From contig JAWQEG010000725.1 of the NCBI GenBank assembly GCA_033782935.1, forward strand, positions 174,501 to 238,500: a DNA stretch of 64,000 nucleotides, given 5' to 3'. Position 1 is the stretch's first letter. Every line of letters begins with the position of its first letter. Shown piece by piece: positions 25,201-37,200 of the stretch. The notes under the pieces are model-generated. The model had not been told where the DNA came from. It did no database searches and was given only the letters and a program-made list of their open reading frames with translations. The stretch is from Petrolisthes cinctipes. Lineage: Eukaryota > Arthropoda > Malacostraca > Decapoda > Porcellanidae. A program made the translations under genes and the position numbers.

Positions 25201-28200
25201 TCCTGAAGGAAGAAGTGGACGCCCAGCCCCCTAAATCCCTGACCCTCTCCACCGAGTGAGTCCTGAGGAAGGCGAGGGAGGCGGCCACGCCCCTAACGCT
25301 GTGAGCCCTCGGGGCGTGTCCGGGATCCCCGTTCTCTATCACTCGGCAGAGAAGGCGAGCGATTGACCTAGGGAAGAGAGGGTTACCGGACCTAGAGTTG
25401 TAGAAGAGGTGGTCCGGAGAAGCCCCTCTCGTCGCCTCCACGTATGCAACAAAGGCGTGGACTGGGCAGAGGGGGTGGAAATTTCCATCCCTCAGGAACG
25501 AGGGTACTGCGAGAGGGCCAATTCTGTCGTCAGCCTGCTCGTTCTTAGCTAGAAAAGCAGGGGAGGGGGAAATGGTTAAGGAAGTAAGGTTAGGGGTTAC
25601 TGAAGAAAAGGCTGTGTGACGGGTCAGGGCTGCCAACTGAGAAGCCCTGTAACCTGTAGCTAAGGCGAGCAGGAAGAGAGCTTTCTGGAGGAGGTGACAA
25701 ACCTCCAGAGGGACCCCCTCGAAGGTCAGGTAGGAAAGGACACGATGAAGGGACCAGGAGGGTGCCTGGGCCCGGTGAGGTGCGGTCCCCGCCCGAATCC
25801 CCATCCTCAGGAGAGAGAGAGGCCTCTCCGAAACCTTAATGTTAAAACCCAGGAGGAGGGGATCAGACAGGGCTGCGTGATGCGCAAGCACCGTCGCCGG
25901 GGCCCTGTTGGTGGAATCGGCGAGCCACGTGAGGAATTCCAGGACTGTGTCCTCCGAGATGACCCTGGAGGGGTGTCTTCGCAAGAAGTCCTGGAATCTT
26001 TTCCAGCACGATTCGTATTGTCGCACCGAAGACTGACGATGAGCCCTCAACATCTTGTCCACTGTCTCCTTAGTGAACCTTTTGCTGAGGACTCCCCGTA
26101 GAAACTCCAAGCGTGTAGTTTCAGTGACGCTTGGAGTGGTGCAGACAGGGTGCTGGAGAGGCACGCCGATCCCAACTGAAGGGGATGCGGGCACCACCGG
26201 GACAACTCTCCGAACCACGGCTGTGCTGGCCAGCGGGGGGCTATGAGGAGAACCCTCCCCCTGAAAGTGCGCAGCTTGAGGATCGCCTTCAGGAGGACTG
26301 AAGTGGCTGGGGGTGGGAAGAGGTAGAGATGACCCCACCTGTTCCAGTCCTCCGTGAAGGCGTCCGGGCCTCCCGCCTCTGTTCTGGATGAGAAAGTCAG
26401 GAACAGAGGGAGTAGGGCCGTGGATGGGGAGGCGAATAGGTCCACCTCCGGTGTCCCGTAGCGAAGGCAGAGAGACTCGAACACAAGGGGACGCAGTTGC
26501 CACTCGACTGACGTCCCCCTGAACCTGGATAGGGCGTCCGCCCAATCGTTCTCCCGCCCTGGCACGTAGCGGGCCGAGAGGTGAATGTCCCTCTTGGCCG
26601 CTATTGCGAAAATCTGTTCTGACAGGGACAGGAGAATTTCCGACCGTACGGTGCCCTGTTTCTGTAGGCACTGCACGGCCGCAACGTTGTCCATATCGAA
26701 GCGGACGCCTATCCTGGCAAACTGAGGGTGTCTGTTGAGCCATTCCTTCGCTACCATCAACTCCCGGGCGTTGATGTGCAGTAGCCTTTCCCCTTCCTTC
26801 CATCCCCCGCACCGTTGATGTCCCAGGCAAGACTGGTATCCCCAGCCTACGTCCGATGCGTCTGTCGCCACCGTAATCCCCGGGGGAGGGAACACCCAGG
26901 GGACCCGCTGACGCAGGGCACCGGGACGTAGCCAGGGGCGAAGGAGGCGGTGGAGAGAGGGGGACACTTGCCTGGGAAGGTCCCTGTGTGTGGGGGACAG
27001 GTGGAGGTTTACCTCCCGCGTCAGCCTCCTGTGTTTCAGTCGTCCCAGGGGCATTGCAGGGGCCGCGAAATTTAGGGACCCGAGCAATGATTCCCACTGG
27101 CGGCGAGAGAAAGTACGGGAAAAATGCGCCCGGCGGACGTGGCGGAGGGTCCGGCGGGCGTTGTCTGGAGCGAGAGAGAGGGTGGCCGAAAGAGAGTCCC
27201 ACTCTATTCCTAGCCAACACAGCTTGCGAGTGGGGGTGAGAGAGGACTTGGGGATGTTCAACAGAAACCCCATTTCCTCTAGCACTCCCCTCGCTACCCG
27301 GACGTTGTTTGCTACCTGCTCCTTGGAAGGGGCGTGAAGCAACCAATCGTCCAGGTACATGAGGGTGGGGACACCCGCCTCTGCCAGACGGGATGCCACC
27401 ACCCTCACGAGTTTTGTGAAGACTCGCGGAGCTAGAGAAAGACCGAAAGGGAGCCTGGTAAACTGGAACGTCTCGGTCCCCACCTGGAAGGCCAGAAAGC
27501 GGCGAAACCTGGGGTGGATCGGGACGTGCCAGTAAGCATCCTTGAGATCCAGGGATGCTAACCAGTCTCCCTTCCTCAGAACTGTGCGGACCTGAGCAAC
27601 CGAAACCATCCTGAAATGTAAAGTTTTCACGAATTTGTTTAGCTTGCTCAGGTCCATCACCAATCTCGTTTTTCCCTGATCCTTTTTGGGGACCGTGAAT
27701 AAACGAGAAAGAAAGACCCTTCCCGTCGCCCGCTCCACTACCCCTTTTTCCCGCATTTCCCGCACATGCGGGACGACCGAAAGTGACACTTTGGTTGAGG
27801 CAGGAGGTAGACGTAGTGGCTGTAACGGGAGAAGACAGGTGTCAGTGAGAGTACCGTTAATCCTAATCCCCCGGGGCCCGAGGGACCCGGGGTGGTTGGG
27901 GGGAGAATGACAGGAGAGGCAGAGATTTTGACCGCAAGGGAAAATCTGATTTTGACCGCAAGGGAAAATCTGATTTTGACCTAACGGTAGCCCAAGGACG
28001 GGATTAGGCATAATTCATATGTCAGACAGTAAGGATGACAGTTACTCACCGGAACAGTAATCCAGGGCCATGACAGGCCCTGGCGAATTATCCTTGCTGC
28101 CCAGCCGTGGGTGGGCCAGGCTGCTGACCACCCTGTGAGGCAGCCCAGAGTGGGACCCTCAAGTGGCGCGGTCCTTCTGGGAGGGGTGGTTGAAGGACTT

Positions 28201-31200
28201 GGGCTTCGCGAAGGGCTTGGCGACCTGTCCCCTTCCTCGAAAAGGCTGCTGGCCCCTCTGGGAGGGCCTGTTGTGTGCTCTCGGGGGAGTGGGATAGGAG
28301 GGCCTCGGTAGCCTGGAGGGCTGGGAGGGCCTCCGGGGCTGGTAGGCTGGTCTGGCTGGCTGTGGGGCACGTGGCCTACGGACAAACAGAACGATTAGGA
28401 CCCAAAATAGACCCGAAAAATCCTTTCATTTCACCCCGTGACAACTCGGGTAAGACGAACACGAGAGGTACTTACTTGGAGGTGGAAGGTTTTGGTAAAT
28501 TAATTACCGTTGGGAGGGAGGCGAAGATCGTGTCTGTCGCCGGTTGGTCAAAGAGGGCGGGGGACAAGGGGACAGCTCGTACCACTCCCCTCTGTGCCAT
28601 TTCTGGCGCAGATTTAGCTGCCGCTTGGCGGGCTGCCAGTCTCGCCTCGGCGAACGCCTTCGCCTCCTCCCGCATGAAGTGGGTAGCCATTGCCGCCACG
28701 CCCTCCATCACGGTGGCCATGGAAGAGAGGGTGTCACTGTAAGGGGTAAACAAAGAAAGAACCGAGCGAACCCGGGGATAAGTACCCGGGAGTAACAGGG
28801 AGACCCTTCACCCAGCATCCCTACAAACATGATACACGAGAAAGGTACTCACGCTAGCTGTACACCCGACATCTCGTGGTAGGAGTTTGTTAGGGCGTTG
28901 AGGCAGTCCCTAATCAAAGAGGCGGCTGCTCCCGTGGAGATGGTGTGGGCCAGCTCCAGACGGGTAGCAGACTCCGCCTGCCTCAATTTACCATCGGGCT
29001 CCTTCAGCTGATAGGGGACCGGGGGCTCCTTCTCCGTCTTCCACAGGCACTCCCTCAAGCCCGGGGGAGCCCGGGAATGAGGGAGGATGACGGGGAAAGA
29101 CGGAGGAGGGGGCTTCCTGGGCGCGTTGTTCCTCTGGTGGTCCAGGGACTTAAGGAGAAGGGCTGGAATATCCAGGTCCCCTTCACCCTTATCCCCCGGG
29201 AAGTACGCGTCCGGGGAAAGGAGGAGAGCCGTGTTACCGTGTGAGCGGTCAATCCTCCAAGCCCCGGACAAGTGTAGCTGGCTGTACTCCACCAGGAAAC
29301 CCATCGCGTCCAGGGTAGCCGCAGAGGACACCCTAGCTGAAGTGGGTAAGGGCGCTGAGATAGGACGGACCTTGTAGAAGGGAATAGCCTCGCCCTTCTC
29401 ATCCGCCCCCCACTTCACCACGACGTCATCCCTCCGTATCCACACGTCTGGTTGAGCTGTGTCCGGAGACCAGGCCACCAGTCTGCCCTCCTCCGAAGAG
29501 TGGGTCCAAGCAGGAGGAAGGAGAGACCAAGAGTAGGGAAGGTATCCGTCTCCTGAAGGAGGGGGTGACGGGGACGGGGGTGCGGAGGTAACCAACTCCT
29601 CAGCTACGTCCCCCGACGGAGACTCGAGCCCTGGGGAAACGGGAGGCACGAAAAGGACTCCCACATCCCCGGGAGGACTCGAGCCCTCGACGGGAGCAGC
29701 AGCGGGAGGCGGGGGAACAGGAGCGGGTTCCGTAGCGACAGCCTGAGGTTGCGCGACGGAAGCCCCAGGAAAAGCGTGAGGAATAAGGGTGTGGAAGATT
29801 TTAACTATCTTCCTCGACGAGGGGCTGTCCCCCCCCCGCTTACCCCTGCGGGAATTGCGGGCGGGCGAAGGAGAGCTCCCCGACGACGAAGAAGAGGAAG
29901 AGGACGACGAAGACGAGGAGGAAGGAGAACGGCGACGAGCACGGGACTTCCTGGAGTGGCGGGACCTTTTAGCCGAACGCTTGCGTCCTCTAGAGAGGCC
30001 TGAGGAGCCAGCTCTAGCAGGAGGCGAAGCTGGGGGTTCCCTGCTGGGCCCTTGTACCGGTGAGGCAGTCGGGGGAACCAGCGCGACAGACTCGCTCGCT
30101 TCCCGGGGGGATAAGCCCCGAGAAGGAGTCGTAGTACCGTCTAGGGAAGCAGGCTCAATCTCTCGGGCCTCAGGAGGTTCTAGCCCCTGAGACTCCGAGA
30201 GACAGGAAGAAGGGTAACGGGTCCTGAATAAACCCAGGTCCGCTCCCAAAATCGGGTCCACCCACGCCAAAGAAGAACCGTCTCGTTTGTGGGCCATTCT
30301 CCTAGCCCTCGTCCACGCCATACGAAGAGAAGCAAGGGCAGGGAGTTTGGAGCGGGCAGAAGGGGAGGTAACCCGACACAACTCAGCCCAGGGGCGGCAC
30401 ACACCACACGCCAAAGGGTCGTAACCCAAGGGAGTGAAGCAGGGTGCGTGAGGAGAACAGTGCAGGTGTCCGTCAGGCGAGACCCGCACGGTACATCCTG
30501 AGGCAGCACAAAGGGCACGAGTAGGCTGGGGGAGAAAAGAATACACAAACATGGGTTAACACGTGCAAACACTGGAACACAAACCCATCCTCCCCGAAGG
30601 AAAGAAGCGCGGGACACGCCCGCTGAACCTGGGGACCAGAACACAATCCCCCACACTCGCGCAGCCGCCCAGGGAAAAAACCCCGTAAAACCATAATCGT
30701 CCGCCACATGGAGCGGGTAAAAAAGGAGGCCCCCCCGGACCGAAGAACCAGAAGGAGGGGTAGGAGGGGACCCGATAGCCTGAGAAGAAACACTCCAGGC
30801 TGAAATAATGGAAAAAACCCCAAAATAAAATAAAAAACCCCCGCTCGGGAGAGGAAGGGAGAACCAGGGCACAATTCTCCCTCCCCCTTACCGAGAGGGG
30901 ACACATAATAATCGGGGGAGGTAAGAGGAAGGTCTGCAAAGACCCCATGTGGTCACCACGTGGAGTGGGGAAGTCCCACGTGGAACCCACTAATCTCGCT
31001 AAAAACCCCAGAAAACCCCGATAAAATACACATGAAGAATGTACTAGTGGCAGGAGGGACAGTGAAATAGGGGACAGACGGAGAAAAACTCCGAAAACAG
31101 GGGCTGAAAAGCCCCCTTCGCTTAAGGAAAGAACTAAGTCCTAACGAAGAAAAAAAACCCCATAAACACATAAAAACCCTCCTAGAAAACACACAATATA

Positions 31201-34200
31201 CATCTGCAAAGCAGGCCAGCCACTAGAACACAAAAGAAAAATTAGCAGGAACACGCGACACAATACCATAGCGTAGCATCGAGGAGCGTAGATGTTGACA
31301 GGCGTGTGTTCCGCGACAGAGTGGACGAGCGGTATTCAGCGGAGGAGGGGCTTAATACCTCACCTCACCACCTCCAGGTGGCTCCACTATCAGTACAGCG
31401 CCAGATTTGAATTTTTATTTACTTCTGATGAACGTCACGGAATTGACCCTTCCAACCCAGATTATGCCTACACGGGGCCTGGGCTTGTGAAGGGGCATAT
31501 TCTATAGCAACCAGCTGTACTGGTTTCACTATACCAATAAATTCCCCTTTCCAGATCTCACCCCGCTCTTCCACACACACTTCTCAGCCCCATCCCTCCG
31601 TTTCGTCATTATTTTTTCCCAACCACCTCACTTTCATACACCTTCTAAATCAGCCTTTCACTTATGATTTGTTCCATATAACCAAACTATTTCAGGATGA
31701 TTGTCCTGGCACTCTTTAACACATCCAAGCAACACATTCCTGGTAGACACCCTCATTAATCAGTTAGACCATCCATGTGAACCCTCATGGCCCTTTCATG
31801 TTACTCATTTCTAACTCGCGATATTCAAGGACTATGATTAGACACTCCAATGCATCAGATAATCATGCAGCAGTTACTTTATGTCTACGCAAACCAATCT
31901 ATTTATCATCACCTTCAGCAGTGGACCAGTAACACTCGTACCTTTTTGCAATCTACCAATATTTTTCGTACTGCTAATTTGCCATTCATATTACCATCTA
32001 TACGCAATATACAGTACTGCCTAGATACATAAAATAGTTTACATTATTTTTCACCTTTATACCATCATACAGGCTCTGTATTGCCTTCAACACCTTGTAA
32101 GCCATTCCATATATCCCTCGGACCATTCGCTTTCCCTGTCGATCTACTCTGTTATATTCACTTTGCCAATCACAAGGCCTCATTTCCGGAAATGTTTTGA
32201 AACAATCTAAACAAATATTTTACCTAATTTTGCTAAAAAACAAAACAAAACTATCCTAATCCCAAAACATTACCGCATTTCTGGGGTAATCAAATAATCA
32301 TAATGAAACAACAACAATAGCAACAATAATAATAATATTAACACGATATATATCATTAGTAACAATAACATAAAAATGACGAGAACAACAACTATAATAA
32401 TAATAATAATAATAATTATTATTATTATTATTTTATTATTATTATTATTATTATTGAATATTAATAATATTAAATTTTCATTATAATTATTTAATAATAG
32501 TAGTAGTAGTATTAGCAGTAGTTGTAATTGTAATCGTGGTGGTGGCGATGACAACTTATGGTGTCCAGTAATTATGACAGGTCCCGAACCCTAACCCTGA
32601 CGAGGTGACGGCTGGCCGACCCACCGTGTACGATACTTGGGCCTTGTCGACGCCTGACTCATCACATCCCGGCAGGCCCAGGTTAGAACTCACCACACCC
32701 ATCCACAAAACATTGCATGTTTATTGTTACTTAATTAATTAAAAATGTACTACTTTCTGTTAAGGGCCCTATGATCGTATATGAGACTTGGTGGCTTCTG
32801 ATTCCTCCTGACTGTGCCATGAAACAAGCTTATTCATTATAGGTGGTGTTTCGTGGCAATGCTTGAAGGACTTACTAACCTCAAATTTTCTGACTACATC
32901 ACGGGGTCCTTAATGGTCAAATAGCTTACCATATGAATGAACACTTTCTCTCTAAAATCCGGCCCCAGCCACTAGATTTTAGTTCTTCAACTGTCCCTCT
33001 TTTCTTTCTATTTCCTTCCTGCTTGCTGTCTCACCTCTCTATCACCTTTTTCTGGCGCTATTTGACCTCGATGTGGCGGCGCCTTATATCAATCAATCAA
33101 TCAATCAATCAATCAAATCTCTCTAAATTCATTGCTGCAGGATTGAGCGCTATAATTATTATAATTAATATAGTGACTCTAATTGAAAATGTGAAGGAAG
33201 GAGGAGAGTGTAGGAAATGTGGAAGCATGACGCACGGAGACATGGTTATATAGATTGATAAAGGGTGAGAACACAGTATCTCTGCTAACCAAAAAAATGC
33301 CTTTAATTAATGAAATTATGTTGATTACAAAATATTTACGTCGTATTCTGACAAAACATGATATATACTGTACTGTAGACTATTTTTAATTTCCTGAATT
33401 ATTATTAATGAAAATGCAATATTATTGGAAAATTGCTGGTGGCGAATTTATAATGGAAAGAAAGAGAATTCAGGAAATCTGAGTATTTATCTACATAATC
33501 TTATTGTACTGTACTGTAAACACATAATATACTATGAATTAAAACTAGGACACTGGAAGGAAGAACTGAGAGGGAATGGATGAGGCCGAAAGGCACCAAA
33601 CTCCATGAAATACTGTTCATATCAACGCGGACAATACATAATCAAAGAACAAAATACTTTGCCTGCTTCGGTATATATTCTCTGAATCTTCTAATTATAT
33701 GCCTTATTTGTATTCGTCACTTGTGCCAGGATGGTTGGTCATTTATATAAAACTGACAACTGTTTAAAATGTTCACCAATTTATACACAATCAGATGCAC
33801 AGTTGCCCATGATATTTCCGGAGCGCATTTTCGCCAAGTCTGGCGGGCTACGTCCCCTCACTACTTACTGCTGGGCCAAAATAATGGTGGTTGGAAGGAG
33901 AATAATGCTTGGGTTATAACGATAAAACCAACCATGGGATAATCTTTGAATATAGTTTCATTCTCTTTCCCAGCTCATTTTACCCTTATTAAACTTATGT
34001 TAACCTGACCTAACCTAACCTAAACTGGACCTAACCTAACCTAACCAAATCAAGTGCTGGCATATACCCGTATAAATTTCACGAATATGCTTCCGGGGCA
34101 CGAGAATACCATTTTCAGACTCACGCCGTGACTTGGATGTATCTAGAACCTTGGAGATACTGGCAGAAGAGAGAAAGGAAAGCTTGTTGTATTGGACATG

Positions 34201-37200
34201 TTAATGTTGAATGGTACTCTTTACAGAGGTTGATCTTAATATTCTTGAATATCAATATCCTTGTGTTTCAGTGTGCTGAGTCTGGGGGGAGGAAGCGACT
34301 ACTTGGGATTCCAGGACAAGTATGGCATCCCTAGTCTTGATATTCGCTACACCCATGGGCCGGTAAGCCAACAGTACCATTAATTAAATACACTACTACA
34401 GCCTCTCTCTCCAGTTATAGAATACTCGTATGCAAATTAACTTTCTACTAATTTTTGTTATGGGAACTCTAGACGGGCAGATGTTCCATAACCTGAATGA
34501 GATGCCAAGCAGAGATAACTGCTCCACGATCAATCGATTAACACTAACCTCTTGTGGTATTGGACACAATATTACCAAGTCCTGAATATACGGTATATTT
34601 ATAGAGAGAGACAGAGACACATTCCTATTCTGCTCCTTTGTGATAAGAGATCCGTCTGATGCCTTGGCAATGCGACAGTGTTGTTCGGCATAGACCAAGT
34701 TCTTTGGGGTTCCGTACAGGATGGGCCTGCATACAGTTGGCTCCTGACGTCTCTGATTGGTCCAGCCTGCATATCCAGTAAACGCGTCTATGATTGGTTG
34801 GTACAAATATTTATTCAATAGAAATATGAGGTAAACTCTTGATTACTTTTTTTTTTTATATATATACCTTAACCTCGGGACTGTAGGCTGTCAGTAGCCC
34901 GTGACTCTTGCGAGGCCCCGAGATTATTGGGTGTTGCAGTGGAGCATCTGTAGTTGCCGTGGAAAGTGGTGAAGGCTTGAACAACACGTGGGATCGGAAT
35001 GAGAACACGTGGGTGGCAGGTGGACGACAACAGCGAGACAGGGAAGGAACCTCTTGGTACTGGAGCAAGTGGTATAGTCTGTCTTCCAGCGGCTGGCAGC
35101 CGCCTTTTATCTCGTCGGCCACACTGTCCTGGATGCAGCATCACTCACGTGATTTTCGCACCTGGTGCGGCGTGCGGCTTGGTGAATCACTGCACGGGAA
35201 GGAGTATGGTCAGACTGCCCGCGTCCCCAAGGGAGGATTAACCTGTCTGGCCAAGGGATTAGTGTACTCGCCGCATCTGAGGGCTGGATAGTGGTAGAGG
35301 TGTGGCCCCAGACAAAGGGTAGAGGTGCGGCGACAACAAAGAGATGGAGTGGTGTGCATGGCGACACTACAGTGGGTTCATGGCTCTACAAATTACACAT
35401 ATTTTTAATGGAAATTTCCTGGCATAGTGATTGCGCCTGGCATCAAGTTAAGTTGGGTTAGGGTGTACAGAGGGGAAAGAGAAATTGATTGACCAATCAT
35501 AAACGAGTGTACGGAATGCGCTATCTGGACCAGAGACGTCAGACGCAATCAGGAGCCAGTTGTTTGCGGGCCCTGACTTCCATACACATCTGATTCGCTC
35601 CATGTTATATGCATATCATTATTCTGGTTTAATAGAATTATTTCAAACCATTGGCTTCCTGAATGCATTAATAGATTTAGTACAGTTCAATACAAATTGG
35701 CTCGCTGTCGACTTTCTATAAGTATATGAACCCGGGTAGATGCCCTTATCGTCAGGGAAATTATAGGAAAGCATGCTGGGTGTTTCAAGAAACTATATGT
35801 GTTTTCCAAAAAAACTCTGAAAAACAGACAATATCTTTTCTTATAGCCTTATTTCCAAGTACAATATAAGTACCTAATAGAGAATAGCTACCCAAGGCTG
35901 AGAGAAATTAATAAAATAACTACTGGTATATAAATATTCTTGTCCTAAATATTTAGCCAATCTGTTGGTTTGGTATGGCCTTTGCCCCATGTAGAAACTT
36001 TACTAGCCGATCTAGGCTACAAAGGCTCCAAGATCAACTTAGACATGAGTGTGTATATATGAGTTTTTCTACTGCTTACAGATTTTACTAAGCACTTTCT
36101 GCCAGTTATGATTCTGTCTAGACCACATAATGTGAGAAAGTTCAAGAACTTTTTATTAAATTACTTTATTTATTTTCTGTTTATTATTTATTTATGCAAT
36201 TATTAATTTTTTTGTTTGTAGCGGGAAGTCAGCTATGCCCTCTGGACAGGATAAACATTCGGCTCTTTTTAAAATTGATAACATTTACACCAACCACTAT
36301 CACTGTTATTACAGCAACTACAAAATCAATACTAAACCATCTTACAGTAATGGCAAAACTAATATTTGCATTTCTACTGTGTATTGTAGTCCAGTTTGGA
36401 TGTCAGCTGCTCCATCTCTTTTTGAACTTTAGGATCGTTCTTTTAATTTGATAGCTTCATCATCGTCGTTTGGTTGGCAAAATGACTGTTTTTCAAAATT
36501 GTCAATAATAATGAATACCCTCTTCATTGTTCATTACCAGCTCAGTTTCAGCCTATTCGTCGAACACATAATTTACGTTTTCTTGTGCGTGCTTATCAGC
36601 AAGTTTTTTTGCTCAATTTTCTTGTACACTTATTCCTAATTTGATTTAAGCGTGGAATATATCAGTTCATGAATGGATAATAATAATAATAATAATATTA
36701 GAAAGAATGGAGGGATTGTGGTAGAATTGAAAGGGAGTGCAGATTTGATTCGGGCGCCAAAACAGTTAAAGTATAATGTATTATGAGTAATGTGTAATGC
36801 ATCATAAGTAATGCTTGTCTCATGCCAATCCTTAGCGATAATCATCAGTGTGTGGGGGGTTTCCTCTATGATACCAAGACTTAAGGCTAGTCCAAAAACG
36901 ATTAGCCTCATAGAATCATAATGTTGCATTGTAATTACGAAGTTCTCACATTTTCTATATTTTATAAACCCTCGAAAACAATAGCTTGTTTACGAATTCT
37001 TGTGGTACATTCCAATAGTACGTTCTATGCTCAGTAGAAATCATAAATATAATGTTTCTAGAAACTATCCTCTAAATGGAAAATAGATAATATGCTTTAG
37101 TTATTGTGCATCAGGACATGTACACCGAACCGCTGTACCACACGCTGTATGAAACGTTCGAACTGGTGGACGAGCTGTTCGACATTGGCTTCCACTACCA

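Larger units (their letters stand above)
24052..31540 (-). mobile_element. DIRS-like tyrosine-recombinase retrotransposon, copy 2 (inverted)
   Basis: This copy of about 7.49 kb is nearly identical to copy 1 but in the opposite orientation. ITRs are at 24101-24310 and 31320-31529, and the internal complementary region at 24365-24465. Differences noticed are a 24 bp duplication in the pol intron, a one-codon deletion in gag exon 3, small length changes in the G-runs, and a handful of substitutions (for example Thr to Ala in gag exon 2, Pro to Ser and Pro to Leu in the recombinase). All frames remain open. It lies in the gap between exons C and D, antisense to the host gene. Confidence 0.95.

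Noticed and set aside
32270..32554. 94-codon Leu/Ile/Asn-rich frame
   Set aside because: It is a translation of the TAA/TTA microsatellite.
34128..34271. Candidate for the missing GCPII-like exon (frame with [11 protein letters not shown])
   Set aside because: No suitable acceptor and donor, and no match to the expected motif order; left unassigned.
34396..34818. 140-codon minus-strand frame as a gene
   Set aside because: It overlaps one arm of the fold-back element and shows no motif or splice support.
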